From assembly GCF_023856365.1 (NCBI RefSeq), contig NC_064548.1, positions 6,043,142-6,107,141 on the forward strand: a stretch of DNA of 64,000 nucleotides. Reading direction: 5' to 3'. The DNA comes from Brienomyrus brachyistius (lineage: Eukaryota > Chordata > Actinopteri > Osteoglossiformes > Mormyridae). The notes under the pieces are model-generated. The model had not been told where the DNA came from, made no database searches, and was given only the letters and a program-made list of their open reading frames with translations. The position numbers were made by a program, and so were the translations under genes. Shown here piece after piece: positions 47,037-58,449 of this stretch. Every line of letters starts with the position of its first letter. The stretch's first letter is position 1.

Positions 47037-48080
47037 TGGAAGGTGAAGGGGCAGTGTGAGGTGTGCCTGAGAACCCGGTACAACTCAGAAGTGTCCCTGA
47101 AGGTGGCAGGCACCATTCACTGCGCTGGCGAAGATCTTTCAGAGTTTTATGCAATTTTAGCAAGAAAGAGATGAGCGGCCGGAGTGAGAAGCAGCGCATC
47201 CAGACCAACATTATAGGGTCCTCAGTCGCCAGTTTGCCCAACTGCAGCTGGACCTGGAGCAGGACAAGCGTGGATGAAGCAAGAGCAGTTAGGAGAGTGA
47301 TGGGGCTGCAGTCGGTTCTGGCAAAGCTGACAGACACAGATGATATCGAACACTATTTGATCACCTTTGAAAGCTGGAGTTTACCAATGGCCAAAGGAGG
47401 TCTGGGCAGTCCGGCTGATACTGCCGCTGACTGGTAAAGATCGCAGTGTTTTTGTGGCTATGAGGTCTGACCAGACAAACAACTATGATCTGGTTAGAAA
47501 AAGCAGTGCTGAAGAAGTACCAGATCAGTGTGGAGATGTTTCGGCAGAGGTTACGGGCAATGGATACCCCACTGGATGAATCGCCTCAAAAGCTATACAC
47601 CCGACTGTTACCTTGTTATGTAACTGGGTGAAGTTTGACGGCAGTAGCAAAGAGGACATAATAGAGATTGGTTTTAGAGCAGTATTTGCACGTGCTGTAT
47701 CCAGAACTCAGGACTTGGGTGAAGGAGCACGACCTGGCTACTGCGTCAGCAGCGGCAGCGCTGGTGAAGAGTTACATCACTGCATGCCAGAAGTCAGGAG
47801 CCCACCGCTATGCTGGGCTTACGCAGGCCATCAGAGGTAAGTCTGAGGGGCCAGGCAAAGGCGGTGCTTCAAGCTGTGTTACACAGAGTCAAGTTAAGAC
47901 TTTTAGGTCCTTTACTCTGAAGCCTATGCTGGCTGGTACTCACCCTGTGGAGAAGTCAAAAGTGGTGTATTTTAACTGTGGTGAGCCAGGGCATATTCAC
48001 CCACTGTGTCCCCTTAAGAAGCCAAAGAGTGTGAGTCTATGGTATGTGATATACTGCATTCCCAGCCAGTAAAGAGAGAG
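47037..48080 (+). pseudogene. gag pseudogene with SCAN-like domain and zinc knuckle
   Basis: Pieces in different frames give a capsid-type region: the DDIEHYLITFE segment at about 47340, a WAVRLILPLTGK segment at about 47410, then LEQYLHVLYPELRTWVKEHD at about 47670-47730 and AAALVKSYI. This order matches SCAN-like gag of fish Gmr1-type elements. A zinc knuckle follows at 47965-48010. Its first Cys is replaced by Tyr (YFNCGEPGHIHPLC), so the CCHC set is incomplete. At least three frameshifts separate the pieces. It would have packaged element RNA. Confidence 0.75.
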
Positions 48081-49980
48081 CAGGTGGAGCCAGTTATTGC
48101 TGATCTTTTAAAGGGGAAACCCTTCTCTGTATTAGTAGATACAGTACAGTTGCTTGCAGACTTTATTGAAAGAAGTTTGACCCCAAAGAGGCATTGAGTG
48201 AGCAGGAGGCTGTTACCGTGTTCTGCATGCATGGGGATATGGTAACACTTCCTACTGTAGAAATGTTTATTGAGGATAACAATCAGGTTTTTTGATGAAG
48301 GTTAGAGTGGCAAAAGAACTACCTTATCCCATCTTGTTGGTACATAGTGGTGACAAGGTTTCGGGTGAATTAGAACAGTCAGGAGTTACCCACCCCTGAA
48401 TTAGGGCCTCGTCCTCTGCCTTTCGCATCGGCAGATATTGATCTGTATGAATCCAAACCTACAGGGGAGGAGAGGTATCAGAGACGCAGAAAGCTAGTTG
48501 GAGAGTTTGTGTCCAGTTTGAAGCAGGTGGCATTGGAGGTGGCAACCCTAGAGTTGCCTGACCCTGAGTTTACTTTTTCTCCTGACTTGGCCATGCTACA
48601 GAGAGATGGTCCCTCTTTGGCTGAGTGTTTCAGGAAGGCAGAGAAGGTTAAGGTTTAGTTCAGGTTAGTGGTGAGACCTTTTTCATTGAAGATCAAACTG
48701 TTGTACAGGAAGAGGGAATATGGTGTAGCGTTGCTGTTGCCACAGGTGCATAGACAGGAAGTGATATGGGTTCAGTGGGCTGGCCATTTAGCTTTTATGA
48801 AAACGCTGGCACGTATTTCAAAAAGGCTTTATTAGCCTAACATGTACAGGGATGTGAAGGAGTATTGCAAGATGTGTGCTAAATGTCAGGTGACAATAGG
48901 TTACATTCAAGCACCTGCACCCCTGGAACCTCTGCCCATCTTAGATACATCCTTTGAGCGCATTGGTGTGGATATTATATGGCCTTTAGAGAGGAGCCAG
49001 GCAGGGAATCGATTCATTTTTGTTATTTGTGATTATGCCACTAGATACCCTTTAAGAGATGTCATGGCTAGACAGATACTTACCGCCCTCCCCTACGGTT
49101 TTTCCCTCAGGTTGGTATTCCCAATGAGGTGCTAACAGGGTCCAAACTTCATGAGATGAACGTTAAGTCATGTGTACAAGCTCTTAAGTATAAAATGGGT
49201 AAGAACCACCCCTTACCACACACAGACTGATGGCTAAGTGGAGCACTTTAACCAGACTTTAAAGACAATGCTGCGAACGTTTGTGTCTGATACAGGCAAA
49301 GATTGGGACAGGTGGCTGCCGTTCCGAGAGGCATCCCAGGCATCCACAGTGTTCTCTCTTTTCTCATCTGTGATCATCAAGTTCGGGGCCCTTGGATGTC
49401 TTGAGGGAGAGTTGGGAGGAAACAGATAAGCCAAGAGGAATGAATGTGGGGTCCTACATGTGAAAGATGAGGCAACAGTAGAAGACCACAGCCTTAGCAC
49501 GCGAACACCTGAGTAAGTCCCAGGTAAAGCTGAAATGGTGGTATGACAATGCGTCAAGATGCACTTTTGAGCCACGTGAGGAGGTCTTGTTACTGTTGCC
49601 TACCTAGAATAAGTTGATGGCCAAGTGGCAGGGTCCGTTCCAGGTCAGACGGAGGAAGGGACCTGTGGTGCACGAGGTCTACATGTCAGCAAGGAAGCAG
49701 TCAGTCCTTCCATGTGAATATGCTAAACAAATGGCATGCACCACCCGAACCCACAGCATCTCTGGAGGCCAGAGTACCAGCTGCCACAGTAACCCAGTCT
49801 CTCCTCATTTGAGTGGTCGAGGAAGAGGAGAATGTGGAGGAACAGTTTTTCCCGGGGATCCAGCAAGCGAGGGAGTTGAAGTTGAGGCATTTGTCTGTAG
49901 AAAAGAAGCAGCAGCTTCGGGAAAACTTACCAGACCGGCTTCTTGTGGATAAGCTAAGACAGATAGAACTCGTACAATAT
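48080..49980 (+). pseudogene. pol pseudogene: protease remnant and integrase, no RT
   Basis: A retropepsin remnant is seen at about 48110-48160, where the active-site DSG/DTG appears as VDT. After a linker, the integrase zinc-binding region occurs at 48780-48890 (WAGHLAFMKTLARIS, then CKMCAKC). The core follows, with ERIGVDIIWPL at 48955-48990, FVICDYATRYPL at about 49020, and the TPYHTQTDG region at about 49205-49235. The second catalytic Asp region reads LTGSK, so the DDE set is broken. A GPY/F-like LMAKWQGPFQVRR module lies at 49612-49650, and an acidic region leads to the 3' LTR. Stops and shifts are frequent. Confidence 0.8.
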
Positions 49981-49990
49981 TGTAGCATCC

Positions 49991-50215
49991 TGTGTTACAG
50001 CGACACAGCTGTGGTTCGAACGGCACAATTTTGTATTTATATTTCTGTAGTATAACCTTTGATGTAATATTTAATTTCTTTGAGGCATTTAGTTTTTTTT
50101 CAATTATTTATGGTTCTGGGATTTTTTTGCTCGGCACCGGAAAATAAACATTGCGGACGCCATCCCTGCCTGCACCTCCCTCTCTCCCTTCGTTCCGTAA
50201 GGCCGACCAGTAACA
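49991..50215 (+). repeat. 3' LTR of the Gmr1-like element
   Basis: It is the direct-repeat partner of 46760-46982 and ends CCAGTAACA. It may begin at 49981 (TGTAGCATCC). An AATAAA signal lies near 50142. The divergence from the 5' LTR shows an old insertion. Confidence 0.85.
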
Positions 50216-50539
50216 GAGCTATTGTAATAATCATAACCAAAAAAAATAATAATTGCAATTGTTGGAATACAGTTTGTATTCAGTGCAACAACTACATTTG
50301 TATGTACATAGTATTGTGAATTCAGTTTAAATGTATACTGAGTCGTCTGTAGATGGCGATGTTAATTGAAGGTTGTTTAAGTTAAGTGCTATGAAAATAT
50401 CTTCTTTGTTTAAAAAAACTGTTTGCTGCAGGTATGGTAGGCTACAGTCATGTTAAGATAAAGAAAAACTTTAAATAAGAAGCAAAGACTGCGTGCACTT
50501 TATTTCTGTACGGTTTTATGAAGAGTTTTCCAATAGTAA

Positions 50540-50790
50540 TGCTTCACATTAAATGCACCTCCATAATGCATTTATAGAACATTCATAAGCAGCATAAGCA
50601 CCATTTAAGTATACCCTAACATATTAAGGTATCTTAAAGCTGATAAGGTATGTTAAGGTGTTAAGGTATACTTATATGCTGCTCATGAATGTTCTGTAGT
50701 ATGAATGCATCATGAAGGGGCATTGAATGTTCTGTGAATGAAAAAGTTATTGCACCTTTATAATGTATTCATGTAAAGTGTTGCCAAAAA
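50540..50790. mobile_element. MITE-like element with internal inverted repeat
   Basis: AATGCATTTATAGAACATTC and TTTAAGTATACC at 50565-50615 are inverted at 50664-50710. Short tandem forms of TTAAGGTAT lie in the loop. The outer GTAAAGTGTTGCC resembles the ends of the element at 51468. Confidence 0.6.
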
Positions 50791-51191
50791 TTCTGCTACT
50801 TTTCTCCCATCAACTAGCTGTATAGCTTTAGTGTAAGAGGGTATTGTTTTAAAAGGTGTGACTTTTTTAGCCATTTCCCAGTTGTTAAAGTTTCAGAGCA
50901 CAGTTGGCTGAGGGCTCAAGGTAAGAATTGTGTTCTTCCTTGGGTCAGTCTGCAGGATGTAAAGTTGTATTATGCATGATGTAATTGTACATTTATAGAG
51001 AAGACTCATCTAAACAACACCCCTTAAAAGACGACTAAGTCAGGGAAACAAACCATACTGATATTTTGAAATATTTTTAAAAGTGCACGAAACCAAAGGC
51101 AAGCGAGATCCTCTGAGTTGTGTCATGTGGCAAAGGTTACAGAGGTTAGCTGAGGCTTGATTCATAAACCTTAACTACTTTAATAAGAAAG

Positions 51192-51295
51192 GGGGTGGCA
51201 TGGTGGTACAATGGTCAGCACTGTTACCTCATATCTCTGGCAACTAGGTTAATGTCTCTGCTTGGATTCCATGTGTGTAAAATTCTTATACTGTT
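51192..51295 (+). mobile_element. family A SINE-like head fragment
   Basis: GGTGGCATGGTGGTACAATG, GTCAGCACTGTTACCTCATA and the weak B-box region are seen; the body stops after about 100 bases. Confidence 0.6.
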
Positions 51296-51467
51296 GACAA
51301 CTAAATGTAAATATACACATGCATACAATTTCTTAAACTAGACCTAAAATCAATTCAAAATCTAGCATATATAAAGCTGACTTATCATTTAACCAATTAT
51401 TTTATGAGTTATATTTCATACTGTAGGACTTTTTTTAAAATCTGATCTTAATGCCAACTAATGTCTT

Positions 51468-51680
51468 GGTAACACTTTACTTCAGGGAGCCCAAATAGTG
51501 TAGTAGTACAGTCTCACTCAATGCAGCAACCGGTAACTGGTCATTACGTACTGATCCCATGTTTGTTCATCATAAATCAGTCATAAAGCTTCATGTATTT
51601 CATGCAGTTACTGTACTATATTTGTGAATTATTTGTTTTTGACTAGCAGTTCTTTATGCCCCCTCAAGTAATGTGTTACC
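51468..51680. mobile_element. MITE with 13-bp TIR (GGTAACACTTTAC)
   Basis: GGTAACACTTTAC at 51468 is matched by the inverted GTAATGTGTTACC at 51668-51680, with one mismatch. The 187-bp interior is non-coding. This terminal form is frequent in fish MITEs. Confidence 0.65.
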
Positions 51681-51689
51681 AATGTCTCC

Positions 51690-52785
51690 CGCACTTTGCG
51701 ACACAATATTTGGACAGCCATATTTTGGTGAATGAATATTGAATAAGTAAGGAAAAAGGATAGGAAACTAACTCCCGCTGACTCTTATAGCATAACCAAC
51801 AGCTAGATATGTAACACGTCCCGAGCACGGCCTTTTACCTGGGATGAGGTAAACTTGATGAAGTGGGTCAGGCATGTGATGGAAGAGGGTGAAGTTTCCA
51901 TAACAGAAACCGAACCACACTTTTATTCCCGGATCCGGAGGAAATCGACTTTTAGAGATGGTGCTACTCACTGGTATTGATCAGAAACAGTGAGGTGCCT
52001 CTCACAGACACCTCTCCAGTCAGACATTATTAACAAGGGTTTTCTCACTGAATTAGATCAAATCCTCTGTCCAGTCAAGTTAACGATACCCCGTTTGAAC
52101 AATCAAGTAGTACCTGGAAAGTTTAATTAGCGTAAAGTGAAAGAAAACAGAATATACGTCACGTCACCCTTTTGTTGATGAAATGAATGCACTACCATAT
52201 CTGGTTTCTATCCAGCTTGAAAGTGCAAACCATACTAGGTCAGCATTTGCAAAGCAAATTCAGATGCATTAACATTATTGTCAGATCTAACTCTCACCTA
52301 TTTTAAAACACAGACCAATAGAATTAGGTGAAAAAGACAGGTGTCTCTGTTACCTAATGGGACATTCACAAAGACTAACAAAATTAGGGGGGAAAACTCT
52401 TATGTCTCTTCTAGCACATATGCTAACTTGCATGCTAGCTGCGCATGGGAACAGAACAGCATAGTGCGTGTTTATGGTACATCAATGCCTGCAAGAGTAA
52501 AAAAAAGCCCAATTTGTTATATAGAGGACATCTTTTCCAGGATGGTATTGAATATTGAATAGTTTTTATATACCCCGACTGATCTAGCATACATTAGTTG
52601 CAGAGGAATGCTGGCCATGTGATTAATCTCCCGCATCACAGACTGGCCCTGTCTTAATTTGCAGTTTTTTATGTCGTATTGCTGAAAGTCTGGTCATGTT
52701 TCAGGTCTATACACTTGGGATTTTCTTTTTCCATTGGTGAAGGTTGATATTTAGGTATATGATAGAAGCGGTAAACAGATGTTTA
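51690..52785. other. no gene or repeat seen
   Basis: Ordinary AT-rich sequence. Confidence 0.5.
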
Positions 52786-52789
52786 AGGG

Positions 52790-53040
52790 GTGTGTGGCTC
52801 GGCGAGTCAGGACTGCACCAGTGATCAGTAGGTTGCTGGTCCGAATCCCAGGGCCAGCAAGCCTAAGTCATCACTGGTCCCCTGAGCAAGGCCCTTAACT
52901 TCCATTTACTACTGCTAGGGTGCTGTGTGCTGACTGACCCTTCACCTCCAAGCTCACTGTCACCTGTAAATAAGTGTGTCATGGAGAGTAAGATGAGATA
53001 GACAAAAAAAAAATCCCTATGGTGATCAATGAGTATCCAG
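52790..53040 (+). mobile_element. tRNA-derived SINE, family B
   Basis: TGTGTGGCTCGGCGAGTCAG is the A-box region, GGTTGCTGGTCCGAATCCCA carries the B box, and CCTGAGCAAGGCCCTTAACT is the signature block. The end is AT-rich and less clear. Confidence 0.7.
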
Positions 53041-53044
53041 CTAG

Positions 53045-54400
53045 TCAGGGGTAGTGTTTCTGAACAAATGTAAGTCCAGGAATGCAAATCTACACAGAGC
53101 TATCATGGGACGTCCACACTCACCACCACCACCCCCCCACCACACACACAAAGTAAATAAAACTTGACCCTCACGGGCCCAGTAAACATCAGTTCTTGAC
53201 TGTAGATGCAGAAGACCATACTGTACGTGTGCATCTTGAAGCTCCATCTAACAGAATAATGTGTTAGAATTTAGTAGCTGCACTGTTTATTCCCACCGGC
53301 GTCGACCAAAACTGATTAAAGCACATCTGCAGAATCCTTTTCCAGGATTCTCCCGCAGCCCTTCCAGCTGCCAGTTATTGTTTGAAATCAAATCACCCTA
53401 GGCAACATCACCCTAGGCAATGAACATGGGAATACTTAACAGTTTAGTTGAGCTTTCTGCAATCTAGATGAACAACAGAGGAAGACCATGGACTACATTT
53501 CTCTGTGACAGCGCTATCAGCAAGAGCCTGTTTCTCAGCTTTTCAGTCATTTTTCACCAAGGTGCAGTAGGTTCTCTGCTTAATATGAGCATGATCCCAG
53601 GTTCTGCTTCAACAGTCTTAACCCCCCCCCCCCCCCCCCAAATTTGTATCTGCTTTTGTTAAAAATGTCCTGGTGCTTGGCTCATAAGAACTGAGGCTGA
53701 CTTTGTCCCTGGCATGATGCAGTAGGGGCAGCGGCTATATGGCATATGCTGAATCGCGCTCATGAATTCCAGGGAAGGGAGCAGCAAACAAGATCAGCTC
53801 TTACTGGGCAATAAAAAAGGCAAGTTGAGAGCACTGCTACACCATCGCTACTCTGTCAGCGTGGCTCAGCAACCTGCCTCAGGCAACCCTTTTTAGCTGC
53901 TGCTAACAGGTTCCGAACAGAGTTTTGCCTTTACAGCAGAAACTTTTGCAAAATCTTTAAATAGAAAGGTGTCCCTAACCACCTTCTTTATTCCTACACT
54001 TTTATGACCTTTTTTCCGGCATTGCAGTCTTAACAAGCAGAATGCTCCTAGGATTGCATAGTCCCACAACCTAAATCTCACTTGAGGTATTCTGTATGGT
54101 GTAAAATGACAGCAAACTCTATAAATATTATGCCTATGTTGGCTATTGGCTGAGGAGGAACAGTAAACTGGGTTTCATCATTTTATTTCAATATTCAGCT
54201 GTGCTAAATGTCCTTTCACCCAGGTGGACCTAAAATAATTGTACAGGCATCACTGCACTTTTCGTTTGTAATAAAATAAATGCATTAGATGTGGATTGAT
54301 GTAAAGTCAAACCTTTGTTCACTCTTCATCAATTTAATGAAAAGAGACTGTAAGTTATTATTAAATGCTTATATGAGTTTAAGCTGGTAAAATGTGGTAT
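53045..54400. other. no gene seen
   Basis: A CACC/CCCC-rich patch lies at 53120-53150 and the C run at 53622. A short tandem copy of ATCACCCTAGGCAA occurs at 53393-53420. No exon is recognised. Confidence 0.5.
53622..53639. repeat. 18-base C run
   Basis: A run of 18 C bases sits in otherwise ordinary AT-rich sequence. Confidence 0.95.
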
Positions 54401-54404
54401 TTAT

Positions 54405-54535
54405 GGTGATGTGTGGCACTGCAGGTTAGGATGCAAACAAGGGTCAAAACCCACGATTGCTCCAGGGACATGAACTAAGCCCCGGGTCCACACCGCTTTT
54501 AATGAAAGTGTCTGCTTAACAAGGAAATGTACCAA
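54405..54535 (+). mobile_element. tRNA-derived SINE fragment, family B
   Basis: GTGTGGCACTGCAGGTTAGG, GGGTCAAAACCCACGATTGC and AATGAAAGTGTCTGCTTAAC follow the order of family B with deletions. Confidence 0.45.
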
Positions 54536-54539
54536 AACA

Positions 54540-55505
54540 ATGGTTCCTTTAGATGACAATTTCAAGGAATTTTCTGATTACTAGTGTGGACCTACAGCTA
54601 CAGCAAATTAATACATAGACGGGATATATCGATTTTAATATTTCACTTCTTATAGCTGACATTAAATGTAATATTTTTTTAAAATAATCTAAATAAACTT
54701 GAAAACTAGATTCACTCTGGAATCAGAAATGAAGCCACTAATGAACAAAATGCTACCGATTTCCTAAAGCTCCAGTCCAACCAGCTGATCAGCTAACTGA
54801 TATAAATGAAAGGCCTACATTTTATATGAATTGCCTCCCATGGTCCTAACCAAGGCAGTCTTAGTGGAATAATGATAAACATTACCATTAAGCCAGTTAA
54901 TCTTTTAGTCCCTCAGTAAGACTGGTGAAATGTACCTGGTTGATAATCAGATTAGAGCTGACTCTTACGGTTGCCATCAGAGGAACGTAAGGAGTCGCCC
55001 AGCCAGCTCTGGTGTGGTGGGAGACAGCTGGCTGACACAAGGAAAACCGACAGACTTATCTGTACTAATGCCACGGTCACGTTGGCGCATTGGGAAGACC
55101 TTTTGGGGGAAGCTTGTGATATATATGACATATTTTTAGCTTCTTTGCTTGATCCTCAGGTTTGCATTCCTGCAGGACTGAATGGCCTTCATTTTTGGGT
55201 CTCTACAGCACCCCCAGAGTCTGTCTGACACCCAGGCCCCTTGCCCTACTTCCTGTGCCTCCACAGAGAATCTCTCTCCCAATGCGGCTGGGCAGACGAT
55301 CCTCAAATAACATCCTTTTCTGAGCTAAGTTTTCCTTTTTGTGTAGGGAAACCTATAAAGAAATGTGTTACAAAAATCAACGATGCTAAACATGTCACTC
55401 ATAGGATGGTGAGTGAAATTGACTCTATTAGATGAGCAGAGATGAAGCTAGCAGATTGTGACATGTTATGCAATTGAATAGAAGCCAAAATAGTTTATAA
55501 TTATG
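54540..55505. other. no gene or repeat seen
   Basis: Single-copy-looking sequence; open frames lack features. Confidence 0.5.
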
Positions 55506-55513
55506 ACACATAC

Positions 55514-56031
55514 AGTACCGGCCTAAAGTTTGGACACGCCAAGCCGCTTACAAAGGAGAGTGGCAGTGTTGCACCTCGTTACCTGGGCCCATGACCCAAA
55601 CACAGTAGAGATGGTTTGGGAGGAGTTTGACTAGTGAGAGAAAGAGAAGTGAGCAATGCATGTTCTGCATATACGGGAACTCCCTCAGGACAGCTGGAAA
55701 AGCATCCCAGGAGGCCCCCGCATGAAACTGGCATAGAGGAGACAGTAGGGTCAGCCAGTGCTGGAGCAGTTGGGGGTAAGGGCCTTGCTCAAGGGTCCAA
55801 TGCTGGGACCACTCTGCCGACCTAGGGATTTTAACTGGAAACCTTTTGAGTCCCAACCCACTGTGCTGCCCCTCCCAACAAATTATATTTTTATTTAATA
55901 CTTTTTTGAGTGCAAAATTTTATAAATGCTATTTTGTAATTTTGATGTTTTTATTATTATTCTAAAATGTTGAAAATAATACCAATAAACCTTTCTATGG
56001 GTAGGTGTGACCAAACTTTTGAATGGTACTG
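55514..56031 (+). mobile_element. Tc1-like transposon with TIRs and TA duplication
   Basis: CAGTACCGGCCTAAAGTTTG at the left and the inverted CAAACTTTTGAATGGTACTG at the right are imperfect terminal repeats of the common fish Tc1 type. Each is flanked by TA (55512-55513 and 56032-56033). The interior keeps a scrap of transposase end (EMVWEEFD, GNSLRTAGKA) at about 55600-55720 and the AATAAA tail at about 55984. Full elements are about 1.3 kb or more, so most of the gene is lost. A minus-strand SINE-like segment lies inside. Confidence 0.8.
55745..55876 (-). mobile_element. SINE-like segment nested in a Tc1-like element
   Basis: On the minus strand it holds GGGGCAGCACAGTGGGTTGG and the CCTTGAGCAAGGCCCTTACC block typical of fish tRNA-derived SINEs. 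Its position inside the terminal repeats at 55514-56031 shows it arrived later than, or was captured by, that element. Confidence 0.6.
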
Positions 56032-56039
56032 TATGTCTT

Positions 56040-57340
56040 CTATAGTGTACCGCATTAAAATAATTCAAATGATTACACATAATCTGTATTGATAATGCTT
56101 CATTTACTAATTTTCTTTTTACTACAAACAACACAATTTCAACATCTAGAGATTGGCAAAGAATGAGGAAACTCTGGACTACACTACTACAGTATGCCTA
56201 TCATAAAGAATGTTCCGGAATACAAAACCTTCACAGAGACAGCAATGTTGCTTGGTGCACTTTAGCAATGCGGATAATGGTTATATTATTACTCTAGTCA
56301 TTCTGCTGTAGACCTAATCATCAGAGTAAGATATAATCGGGCATTACTTCTTCATGCCTTATCTTTATACCTGCCTCACCACTTCCAAATGTACCTCTCA
56401 TGTCCTTAATGACACATCAATCTGTTTTAGCTGAAAAATTTAAAGGCCGATAAAAAAATATAGAGTGGAAAACATATTGTAATTATTTCTGATTCAAGGA
56501 TTAGTGAGCTGGCAATCATAACTGTCAGATAAATCTGGTTATTGCTGAACAGCTCTGAAAAACTGCCTCTTCAAGTCTGTTCAGGCTTCTTGTAGGATTT
56601 TGTAAGTATGCAGAAAAGTCCAGGATGCATATTATCCAGGTTTTATGCTGTCCTGCAGCAAACAAAAGCACAGTGTATAAATACACCAGCAAGTATAGGA
56701 ATCTTGTGGGTTTAACCCTTTGCTGGCATACTCGGAGGAAGCACGATTTTGCTGTCTCATTGCACAGTGAAGAGGGAGATACGAATAGAATTATATAATA
56801 TGGGAAAGGAGACAGGTTTAACAAAGTAGTGGAAAGGAAAAGCTGTATGCACTTATTTAATTTAATAGAAGACCAGCACTACTTATTTTATAATTTAGTC
56901 TGGGCAAACGGTGCTCTACAGTGATATATAAACTTGATGATTGGTGTATGAGGAGGATAATTTCCATCATAATTTCATGTTTCTGATTATAATTTTTTGT
57001 TGATAAGTGATCGCAGCAGGACAAGAAAGGAAGAAAATCAGAACAGCCTAATTCTGAAGTCATAAGTGTGAGATTCTTTTGTACTTGGGATCAAGGTTGT
57101 TTAACACAAAAGAATACATGGAACATTGTTACATTTTCTCTATATTATATTATATTATATTACATTATATGTATAGAATATAAAATATTATACATATTTA
57201 GATCATAATGCATCATACTGTACATATGTGTAAGTGCAATTACTGTAATCCACATTTGTTTAGCCACATGCATTGGTGCCACAAGTACATAATTATGTAG
57301 CGGAACAGTTGTTGATACAGACGTATACAATAGAACAGAA
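56040..57340. other. no gene seen
   Basis: AT-rich DNA with a (TATTA)n patch at 57140-57165. No exon is recognised. Confidence 0.5.
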
Positions 57341-57349
57341 CAAAGCAGA

Positions 57350-57392
57350 ACAGAATAGAATAGAATAGAATAGAATAGAATAGAATAGAATA
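57350..57392. repeat. (AATAG)n pentanucleotide repeat
   Basis: Seven to eight tandem TAGAA units, with diverged CAGAA units just upstream. Confidence 0.92.
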
Positions 57393-57429
57393 AATACCTT
57401 TGTTGTAATTGCATGCAACAGGTACAATG

Positions 57430-57790
57430 AAATGCAGAAGAGTTTATTGACTTTCAGCTTGGTGCTCTCTTTCCAACAAGTCAGTTCGCCAAAATTTCTT
57501 CCCTGCTAGATCTGCGTTGCACAGCTGCAAGCAAAGTGATTATGACATGGAAATGTTTCAAAGCAAGCAGAAGCGCATAGAAAGGGACCTGATTACCCGT
57601 CATCAATACTCAACCTGAATGGAAGCAAATCCCACGAGCACTGTTCCAGAATCTAATGGACAACCTCCTCCAGAAGAGGACAGGCTATTATAGCAATAAC
57701 AGGCAGACCAACTTCATATATAACTCCTTGGTTTTGGAATGAGAAGCTGGACAAGCTGCTGTCCAAATATGTTTAGCCATATACTGTATA
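57430..57790 (+). mobile_element. Tc1-like relic, 5' scrap joined to 3' end
   Basis: The left part (AATTTCTTCCCTGCTAGATC and GTGATTATGACATGGAAATG) matches the N-terminal coding region of a common fish Tc1 family. It passes directly into the C-terminal end: EWKQIPRALFQNLMDNLLQK at about 57615-57680. Then come TTGGTTTTGGAATGAGAAGC and a terminal TTTAGCCATATACTGTATA. The central catalytic region is deleted. Confidence 0.65.
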
Positions 57791-58115
57791 TATTGCTGTT
57801 TGTCAAGTTCTTAATCTTCCAAATTCATAAAGTAAAATCCACGTTTATACTCCAGTGCTTTCAATATGAACATATTTTCATCCTTGCAATCTGTGGAACT
57901 GTGCTGCAGAGATTTGTATTGGAATTTAATGTAATTCATTTGCACCTGTAGAAAATCTGCCATCTTACACTGCTGGAATCTTAATCAGTAATTTTAAGTA
58001 ATTTTGTGGCTTTTTAAAAGCACTGTTTCAAAATGATTTGTGAAATTTTTACTCATAATTTATAGCAGGAGTCAACCAGGGTTCAGCAGCACCCAAGGGC
58101 CCATAGAGGATTTCT

Positions 58116-58142
58116 GGGGGGGGGGGGGGGGGGGGGGGGGGG
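58116..58142. repeat. 27-base G run
   Basis: There are 27 consecutive G bases on the + strand, about 90 bases before the 31-bp minisatellite. It could form G-quadruplexes, and its exact length is likely to be uncertain. Confidence 0.95.
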
Positions 58143-58231
58143 CTCAGAAATGTATTACAAAAGTGATAATAAAAAAAATATATATATATTAAAGTCCCCC
58201 CTGTCCTTAGATACCTGTGTGATCTGCATTA

Positions 58232-58447
58232 GTCTGTTTTCATTTTGGGGGTCTCTAGTGCTGGTCTGTTTTCATTTGGGGGTCTCTAGTGCTGGTCTGT
58301 TTTCATTTGGGGGTCTCTAGTGCTGGTCTGTTTTCATTTGGGGGTCTCTAGTGCTGGTCTGCTTTCATTTGGGGGTCTCTAGTGCTGGTCTGTTTTCATT
58401 TGGGGGTCTCTAGTCCTGATCTGCTTTCATTTGGGGGTCCCTGGTTT
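58232..58447. repeat. 31-bp minisatellite, 7 copies
   Basis: The unit GGTCTGTTTTCATTTGGGGG plus TCTCTAGTGCT repeats seven times. The first copy has one extra T and the last two have small changes (GATCTGCTTTC, CCCTGG). Confidence 0.95.
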
Positions 58448-58449
58448 TG

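Larger units (their letters stand above)
46742..50215 (+). mobile_element. decayed Gmr1-like Ty3/gypsy retrotransposon with both LTRs
   Basis: Two related direct repeats bound a 3-kb interior that has a primer binding site, SCAN-like gag, zinc knuckle, protease remnant and integrase, in that order. Only about 600 bp separate the protease remnant from the integrase zinc-binding region, which is too little for reverse transcriptase and RNase H. Gmr1-type elements are known to place integrase before RT, and here the sequence following integrase stops after about 390 bp at the 3' LTR, so RT and RNase H are absent. Many stops and shifts make it non-autonomous. The left edge is uncertain (46742-46760), and no clear target duplication was found. 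Confidence 0.85.
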
